From the NCBI GenBank assembly GCA_015680685.1, contig MNCI01029388.1, forward strand, positions 236,165 through 300,164: a DNA stretch of 64,000 bases. Direction: 5' to 3'. A model generated the notes under the pieces. The model did no database searches. It worked only from the letters and a program-made list of their open reading frames with translations, and was not told the origin of the DNA. The stretch comes from Gnetum montanum. Lineage: Eukaryota > Streptophyta > Gnetopsida > Gnetales > Gnetaceae. The position numbers were made by a program, and so were the translations under genes. Positions 58,284 through 64,000 of this stretch are shown here, one piece after another. Position 1 is the first letter of the stretch, and each line of letters opens with the position of its first letter.

Positions 58284-59333
58284 TTAGCATAGGTGGCCAT
58301 CTCCCCCATGATTGAATGGCAAGGGAGAGATCTGAAATAATGAGTGCCTATTTGAATTTCTAAGAAGTGTCCAACTTCTCCTAATTGATGTTCTTAGATT
58401 AAGGGGTGGAAGTTGGCAACGCTCATATTCCAACGTATCTATGCCTTCATTGTTGGCATGGTTTTTCTCCTCAGTTCGTTCCATGCATATTTTTTAGTTG
58501 CTCTTTCTAGTAGCTATCAACCACGGGGTGTCTACTACTTGTTGTGTGGTTGCTACATATAAGCATCTTTGTTTCAAAGTTTCGAGGGCACACCTATTGC
58601 ATGGAGGCATTTCCTCCATGTCATCACTTGATGAATCACTGTATGTGATGCATGGAACTTTCCTCTTCTCGATCTTTCCATAAATATTTGTCTTAGAAAT
58701 TTCCAAGGAAATATCATGAATGCCTAGGCATGCGTCTACTATGCTCAGCCATGCCCTTCCCATTATAATTGGGAAGTCCCCTTTGTCATTGTTGACCTCG
58801 ATCGCCAGGAAATTAGCTGGGTAGGACCAACCACACACAGTGGTAACAATGTCCTCTACCAATCCCAAGGGAATGGTGATGGACTAGTCTGCCAACTCTA
58901 GTTGAATATTGCTCTTCTTAAGTTGGGGCAGGTTCCAGGCATGATACATCTCTCGTGAAATTAAGTTGACTCTAGAACCTGAGTTAAGAAGAGCCTTATG
59001 TGGTTCATTTTCGGTGATCTGTAAATAGATTAAGGGACTCCTAGGGTTAGTTAGTTTCTTGGGAAGGTGGTCTACCTTGATCCAGTCGATTACGATATGC
59101 GTTAACATAATCGTATGCATTAAGCTCTGTTAGACTGAAGGGTGCTCTGAAGTGTTAGATGGTGGAGTGTACATAGACTCAACCGCTTGTTGTTGTGAGA
59201 GCTTGTTTGGGCTTCTGGTTCTGAAGAAATGTCTTCTCTTTTTACAGTTGTCAGAACCAACAGCGAGTTGAATGTTTACTACTCTCGTAGTGTGGTGGTT
59301 GAGTGGGGAGTTTCTCTTGCATTGTTGGAGCAA
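58284..59333 (-). pseudogene. Degenerate protease and downstream region of copy D
   Basis: 59333-59130 is the gag-protease junction (RRHFFRTRSPNKLSQQQAVE). 59120-58884 has KALLNSGSRVNLISREMYHA, the D-S-G-S loop with the catalytic D changed to N. 58868-58494 is open and reads EDIVTTVCGWSYPANFLAIE and GDFPIIMGRAWLSIVDACLG. The last open part, 58484-58284, runs through SIRRSWTLLRNSN into SPLPFNHGGDGHLC, directly showing the fusion point where pol is missing. Confidence 0.82.
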
Positions 59334-59334
59334 G

Positions 59335-61604
59335 AGGTGTTATGGGAACTATAGGTGGAAGATGTTCGGATGGATTAGGAGGATGGTGTGGGTATGGAGA
59401 GTTTCCCGAAGGAGAAGGAGTCCTTCTAAACTACTCCCAAACTTGGTAGTGACGTTGGGGAGTTGTGTGAATCATAGAGTCACTTGGAGAAACCAACTGC
59501 TGCACATAATATCCATATGGGACTGGCTATCGGTAAGGGTACTGTTGTGTTAGCAGTGGCATCCCCCATGACTGTGGGTATTACCACTATTGATGTTGTC
59601 CGATGGGTTATGGTGGAGTTCCACTTGGATAGTATGTTAATGGCTGGTGGAACTACCTTGGGTTACCTTGAGGGTAAGGTAACCCTCGAGGTGTCTGCCA
59701 TTGGTTAAGTCTTAGATTAAGTGAATACACCCCAGACTCCTATAGATGTGAGATAATTGGACAACATCCCTTAGGATGGTCATAGTGGTAGATCTCACAT
59801 CCACCATCATCGTCTATGTCTAAATCCACAACTTCATTGGACATAGTAATTTTTCCCTTACCTTTGTTATGTGCAGGGCCTAAATCTCTCCACTTTGTCT
59901 TACCTTTGTCACTATTTCGTTCCTCCTTAGACTCTTCTACGATTTTAAGGATAGTTTCAATCTTACTGTCTAAGGAGCTCCATACTTCTTCTACTTTAGC
60001 CACTACTTCTGTTGTTAGCTTCTGAAGCAGCAAAGTGTTCCTATTCACCAACTCTTCAAGTGGTGACTCATCCTCTTCATCGCAAAATTTCACTCCCTTC
60101 TTTCTAAGAGAGGGATTACGGTTGTATTCTTTCGCACTTTCCCTTTTTCATAGCTCACCTTCTTCTTTTGCTACTTGCTCCAACAATCGATGAATCTCAT
60201 GGGATCTAGGTTCTAATAATTGCCCTTGGGCATAAGTCCCAAGGGTTCTCCTAGTCTCATACCTTAGCCCATATACGATGTGGCGAAGTTGATCCCGCTG
60301 TGCGTATCCATGGCCTGGGCAACGATGTAACAATGTGTAGTATCGGGCCATGGCAGCATCCAAGGGTTCATGAATACCTTGCTTCCATCCTTGGATCTGC
60401 TTACGCAAGTTAGACACTCTGGAGTACATCTGATACCTATCGTTGAACAAATCTAACATCGTACTCCACCTCCTGATGATTTCTTGTTCTAACAACTAGT
60501 ACCAACTCTCTGCTTCTTTGATGAGTGTCCTGGGAAATAACTTAAGTTTTTGCCACTCGTTCTCAATGTTTTGCAAGGCGTAGGCATCATGGAATTCCTA
60601 TAAATGATGTTGCGGATCAGTGTTCTATCCCCCCTCAAAGCGTGGGACATTGTTCATGTATAAACGCTCGATCCAACTATCTTTTAAATGCCTTGTGGGA
60701 ATTCTTACTACCTCCGTTATATCGAGCACACTTCGGGTTGCAAGTAGGGGCTCGTCATGATCACCTCTTTCATGATGCCTGTGATGTCTTCGTTGTTCCC
60801 TACTTTCCCTTTGTTCATGCCCTTGTCCTCTCTCTCGACTCTCTCATCAAGGTCTCTCATTTTTCTTACTTTTATTCTCTCTGTTATGCTCTTCATGATT
60901 CCACCCAGAGGTGGAAGGAGAGGGTGAGTGGTGAGATGAAGGGGAAGAAGAAGGGGAACCATCACCATGGTGATGTTTCTTGCCTTCTCTTCGACTACTT
61001 CGGCCTCGATCATGATGACGATCTAAGTGCCCATCCTTATTATGAGTTTTTGTTCCCTATGTGAACAGTTGGCATTCACGGGGGTCAGAACCAATGTTAT
61101 GTATCGTTAGGCATAGGTTCTAATACCCAACCTCCTCCTCATCGTTAGGAGGGGGAACATCATTTGTTAGAGAACCTGTGATAATAGGTTCCTATCTCCT
61201 ATTTCTCTAAGGACATGCGGACCTTTACCCTTCAACAGTGTATGTTGGCTCTCCTTCCTTGAGTCCCTCATACGTTGCAAATCTGTGGGATAGTAATCCC
61301 TTGAATCAAAGTCTTCTGCAATGTATTCTGCATATAATTCTGTCATGCCAATTTATGCCAAAGCACAGAGAAGCATGTTTGGGATTGATCGATCTAGAGG
61401 TAACATGATGTTACCTTGCAAATCTCTCCAGCGCATCTATTCGTCTTGATGGAGAATAAAAGTAAAGTTTGTAATATACTCATTGGGATGAGTATATGTC
61501 AACTTATATTGTTGAGCCATTGGCTGATTTAGGTTATGTGTTTTTGATTGCCAACTGTCTTTTGTATTATCCCTAGGTGATGTGCTCTTGTGAGAAGAAG
61601 ACAT
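59335..61604 (-). pseudogene. Degenerate gag gene of copy D
   Basis: The ATG at 61604-61602 opens MSSSHKSTSPRDNTKDSWQS. Where B has an early TGA this copy keeps CGA. Later parts: a basic Ser/His-rich stretch (about 61070-60890), the capsid domain in the open frame 60495-60148 (STMLDLFNDRYQMYSRVSNL, HEPLDAAMARYYTLLHRCPG, QLRHIVYGLRYETRRTLGTY), and the helical acidic region at 60093-59740 ending DDDGGCEIYHYDHPKGCC, where the second zinc-knuckle cysteine is tyrosine. A Pro/Tyr-rich tail follows. Fewer visible breaks than in A or B, but still several stops and frameshifts. Confidence 0.85.
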
Positions 61605-61733
61605 TGTTGTCTATTGGTGTGCTAATTACCATTATATAATAAATTTTTTTTATCTTGATTAACCCGAAGGTTCGTTTAGGCTCCCAATGATGTGAGTGAT
61701 GTCCTATGTTCTATTCAATGCACAAAGACTTAG

Positions 61734-61751
61734 TCCCTGGCAACGATGCCA
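61734..61751 (-). other. Primer binding site of copy D, tRNA-Asp type
   Basis: Plus-strand TCCCTGGCAACGATGCCA, one base from the LTR. It matches the tRNA-Asp 3' end except for about three changes. Confidence 0.8.
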
Positions 61752-61752
61752 A

Positions 61753-62738
61753 TGATGAGTGGTGAGATACCCCTACACTCAACCATACGAATACGAGCAT
61801 AGCACGCATGATCTGGTTGAACCTCGTAGACTAAGTGCCTACACGCCCCATGGAACACTTAGGGTTAATCATTCGTTGCTTTCCCAGACTTACTTGTAGT
61901 TGTCACAGTGTATGGTTAAGTAATTCTGAGGTATATGATTTTTATATATTTTTATGTTTTTCTCCTATGCTATTGAGGTGAAGGATTGAGAAACTAATTA
62001 CTAACTCTAACTAATGAATTAAGTCTAAATTAACCTAGCATTAGCATCTATTCCCACTTACTGTACACACCCTGAACCGATGCAACCATGGCTACCAAAC
62101 GCTAATCGTTGCTAGGATCACCACGCGTAACGCACGTGCTCGAAGTGGTCATATTGAGGCACTTAACTAGGAGGAAAGGGTTGAGAAAGATAATCTAGCC
62201 TAAGTGCGATGAGCAGTCGATTCCTTGATTATTCGTACACATCCTTAAATGCTCATAATCAAGTTGTACTCATTCTGCGTTTCTAGCCTAAGTGCGATGA
62301 GCATCCGTTCCTTGATTATCCGTACACATCCTTAAATGCTTGTAATCAAGTCGTACTTATTTCGCATTACTAGGAGGTAAGGGTGAGAGAGAAAGTAATA
62401 AATAACATTAAATAAAATCCTATTCCATGCACTGCAAGGTTTATCCAGGAAGTTCATCTTTATTGCCATACACAACTTGTGTTCAAGTACAATGTTGCTC
62501 GAATAAAGATCCGTTCACTTTAGGACTTCTATTGCGGGCACATGGAAAATATTCTATCTCTGGAGTGATCAATCTGCCAAATTTTCCCTACTTCTAGCCT
62601 AGGATGAGGAAACAAGGGAGAGCCACCTCTTATTTATAGATATGACGACGCACCACGATATCGCATGGGATCCGATATCACGACGGCCGCAATATCGCGT
62701 ACGTGATATCGTGGCCCATGCGATATCGCATCTCATCA
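61753..62738 (-). repeat. 5' LTR of copy D (986 bp)
   Basis: Plus-strand start TGATGAGTGGTGAGATACC and end GCATCTCATCA. Same 88 bp duplication at 62195-62282 and 62283-62371. The TATA-like CTATAAATAAGAGG is at about 62625-62640 on the minus strand, with GATATC palindromes at 62655-62730. Confidence 0.94.
62195..62371. repeat. 88 bp tandem duplication in copy D LTR
   Basis: Two units starting CTAGCCTAAGTGCGATGAGC and containing CACATCCTTAAATGCT. The same pair is in the other LTR (55723-55899). Copies A and B have no equivalent. Confidence 0.92.
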
Positions 62739-62743
62739 CCAGG
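62739..62743. other. Target site duplication CCAGG, right side of copy D
   Basis: Identical to 55276-55280. Confidence 0.93.
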
Positions 62744-63900
62744 TAAAATGCTTTATGGATATGAACAACACCTCTATAAGGTATGCACTAATTGTCTAGT
62801 TCATTGGTATGTCCCTAATACTAATTAACTATGCATTCTCCAAGATGCTCATGAAGGTTCTTATGGGGGCCACTATGCTGGGAGACGCATGGTCCTTAAG
62901 ATCCTAATGGCAAGGTACGATCAGCAAGAAATTTTCAAGGATGCTCATTAATATGTCCACTCTTGTGAATGCTACCAATGAGATAGTGGAATGACTGCTT
63001 AAATGGAGGGACCTCAACAATGGATTCAACCACTAGAACCCTTCAACATCTGGGGCATTGATTTCATGAGTCCCATCACACCTATGTCAAATGGAAAGAC
63101 ATACATCATACTTGCTATTGACTATTGTATGAAATGGGTAGAAGAAACAACCATCATCAACTATACATCTTCTACTGCTACTCAATTTGTACAACAAAAT
63201 GTTTTAAATAGGTTTCATGTACCCCATGCATTAATTTTTAATAATGAGTCTCACTTTACAAGAACTACCTTTCGAAAGCTCATGTAATGCCTAGATGTTG
63301 AACATAAACTCACAATACCCTACCACCCACAAGCCAATGGTCAAGCTAAGGTTACCAATAGGAAAATCATAAGGATTCTAATAGAAACTATCAACAAATA
63401 TAGGAAATACTAGAGCACAAAACTCAATGATGCCCTTTGGCCCTACCGTTCAACATGGAAACTTCCTATAGGCTACTCTCCTTATGAGCTTGTGTACAAA
63501 AAATTACCAACACTTCCTATTTAATCCAAGTTCCATACACTTTCAATAGCATGTGACCTCGACCTTGACTTGAGTCTAGCACAAAAAGGAAGATTGATGA
63601 ATCTCAACTTGCTAGACGAAAATCGATTAGTGGCCCTATCATCTAATGAGTTACACAAGGCCTACAACAAAAAGTACCATGACCTTAAAATCAAGAAAGT
63701 CAAACTTCAACCAAGAGACAAGGTTCTCTACTAGAACCCCACACATGTACCTCAATGAACTAAATTCCAAATGTTATGGGAAGCACCTTATATAATTTAT
63801 GAAACTTTTTCTTCTAGGGCCATGATAATCTACAAACCTAAGAGCCCAAACAAGAAACAATTGGTCAACATACAACAAGTCAAACCTTTCCACAAGCATA
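62744..63900 (+). pseudogene. Integrase of copy C
   Basis: Zinc-finger part: DAHEGSYGGHYAGRRMVLKI and HSCECYQ. Core: FNIWGIDFMSPITPMSNGKT (first D present), PHALIFNNESHF (the second catalytic D is N), then a stop, LTIPYHPQANGQAKVTNRKI (the catalytic E is K). After that WPYRSTWKLPIGYSPYELVY, and a C-terminal part with KKYHDLKIKKVKLQPRDKVL. 63003-63287 is open. With two of three DDE residues gone and several stops, it cannot be active. It continues in frame sense from the RNase H at 55105 once copy D is disregarded. Confidence 0.88.
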
Positions 63901-64000
63901 AGCGAACAAATACAACAAATGCCTCATCAAATGGATAATCACACTCAATATTTTGAATCCCCTCCTATCAACTCAATCCTATAGGAGATGGCCATCCATG

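Larger units (their letters stand above)
55281..62738 (-). mobile_element. Copy D: complete gag-protease LTR retrotransposon nested in C
   Basis: A 7,458 bp element with LTRs at 55281-56252 and 61753-62738 and flanking CCAGG repeats. On the minus strand it has a tRNA-Asp primer site, gag, protease and a non-coding tail of about 2 kb, and no reverse transcriptase, RNase H or integrase. It shares the same left and right borders of the missing pol with A and B. Its LTRs carry an 88 bp tandem duplication absent from A and B, so it belongs to a sub-family. It splits copy C between RNase H and integrase. Confidence 0.95.
53020..64000 (+). mobile_element. Copy C: pol-bearing Athila-like element, split by copy D
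   Basis: Plus-strand protease, reverse transcriptase and RNase H (53020-55280) continue at 62739 with integrase; the interruption is copy D with its CCAGG duplication. Protease and the following region align with those of the gag-protease copies, and sequence at about 63970-64000 (GGAGATGGCC) matches the start of their 3' tails. It is thus the only pol-bearing copy of the family in view. Its gag (except the piece at 52717-52966), its LTRs and its end lie outside or are lost. Every domain has stops. Confidence 0.85.

Noticed and set aside
58079-58309. Open frame of Phe/Thr-rich repeats (CFTTFF...) as a membrane protein gene
   Set aside because: It is the reverse reading of the TGTAAAACAAAAA repeat in the tail of copy D; low-complexity, repeat number varies between copies.
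1-64000. tRNA or rRNA genes
   Set aside because: The only tRNA-like sequences are the 18 bp primer sites complementary to tRNA-Asp; no cloverleaf was found by eye.

Overview
The window looks like intergenic DNA from a large-genome, repeat-rich seed plant. The evidence is AT-rich sequence, several nested and decayed LTR retrotransposons, plant-type Ty3/gypsy lineages (a tRNA-Asp-primed Athila-like group, Tat/Ogre with a second RNase H, a chromovirus) and a Ty1/copia LTR. There is no intact cellular gene. The species cannot be fixed from the sequence; a gymnosperm or other large plant genome is a guess. Runs of n (7617-7621, 42910-42915, and single n at 52716 and 53019) mark a draft assembly.

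The dominant feature is one LTR-retrotransposon family present as copies A (1-5220, minus, running off the left edge), B (16594-23682, plus, complete, target duplication ACTTG) and D (55281-62738, minus, complete, target duplication CCAGG). Each has TGATGAG...CTCATCA-type LTRs, a primer site complementary to tRNA-Asp, a gag gene, a protease region, then about 2 kb of non-coding sequence. None has reverse transcriptase, RNase H or integrase. A fourth copy, C (gag tail to integrase, plus, 53020-55280 and 62739 to the right edge), does carry that pol. D is inserted inside C, between its RNase H and integrase. C looks like the pol-bearing form from which the gag-protease family arose by an internal deletion. 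C itself is now dead.

Layout: 1-5220 copy A; 5221-8100 a dispersed 1.2 kb repeat, a possible LINE fragment and AT-rich DNA; 8126-12276 a Tat-like element (F) with its reverse transcriptase and integrase core deleted; 13361-14637 two tandem duplications in a GC-richer stretch; 15065-15754 a nearly perfect 0.7 kb inverted repeat (hairpin); 16594-23682 copy B; 23688-30430 mostly featureless AT-rich DNA; 30437-31610 the 3' end of a copia element that abuts a gypsy integrase tail; 34461-39556 a minus-strand Tat/Ogre pol with two RNase H regions; 40080-41600 a degenerate tandem array of about 193 bp units; 43500-47288 a decayed multi-exon gene-like locus with GT-AG introns; 47652-48088 a 37 bp minisatellite; 50078-52715 a chromovirus 3' half; 52717-53018 a small, apparently flipped contig; 53020-64000 copies C and D.

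All coding regions are disrupted by stops, frameshifts or lost catalytic residues, so nothing here is expected to make a functional protein today. The points most worth following up are the amplified gag-protease family with its pol-bearing relative, the 0.7 kb hairpin, the tandem arrays, and the unidentified multi-exon pseudogene.
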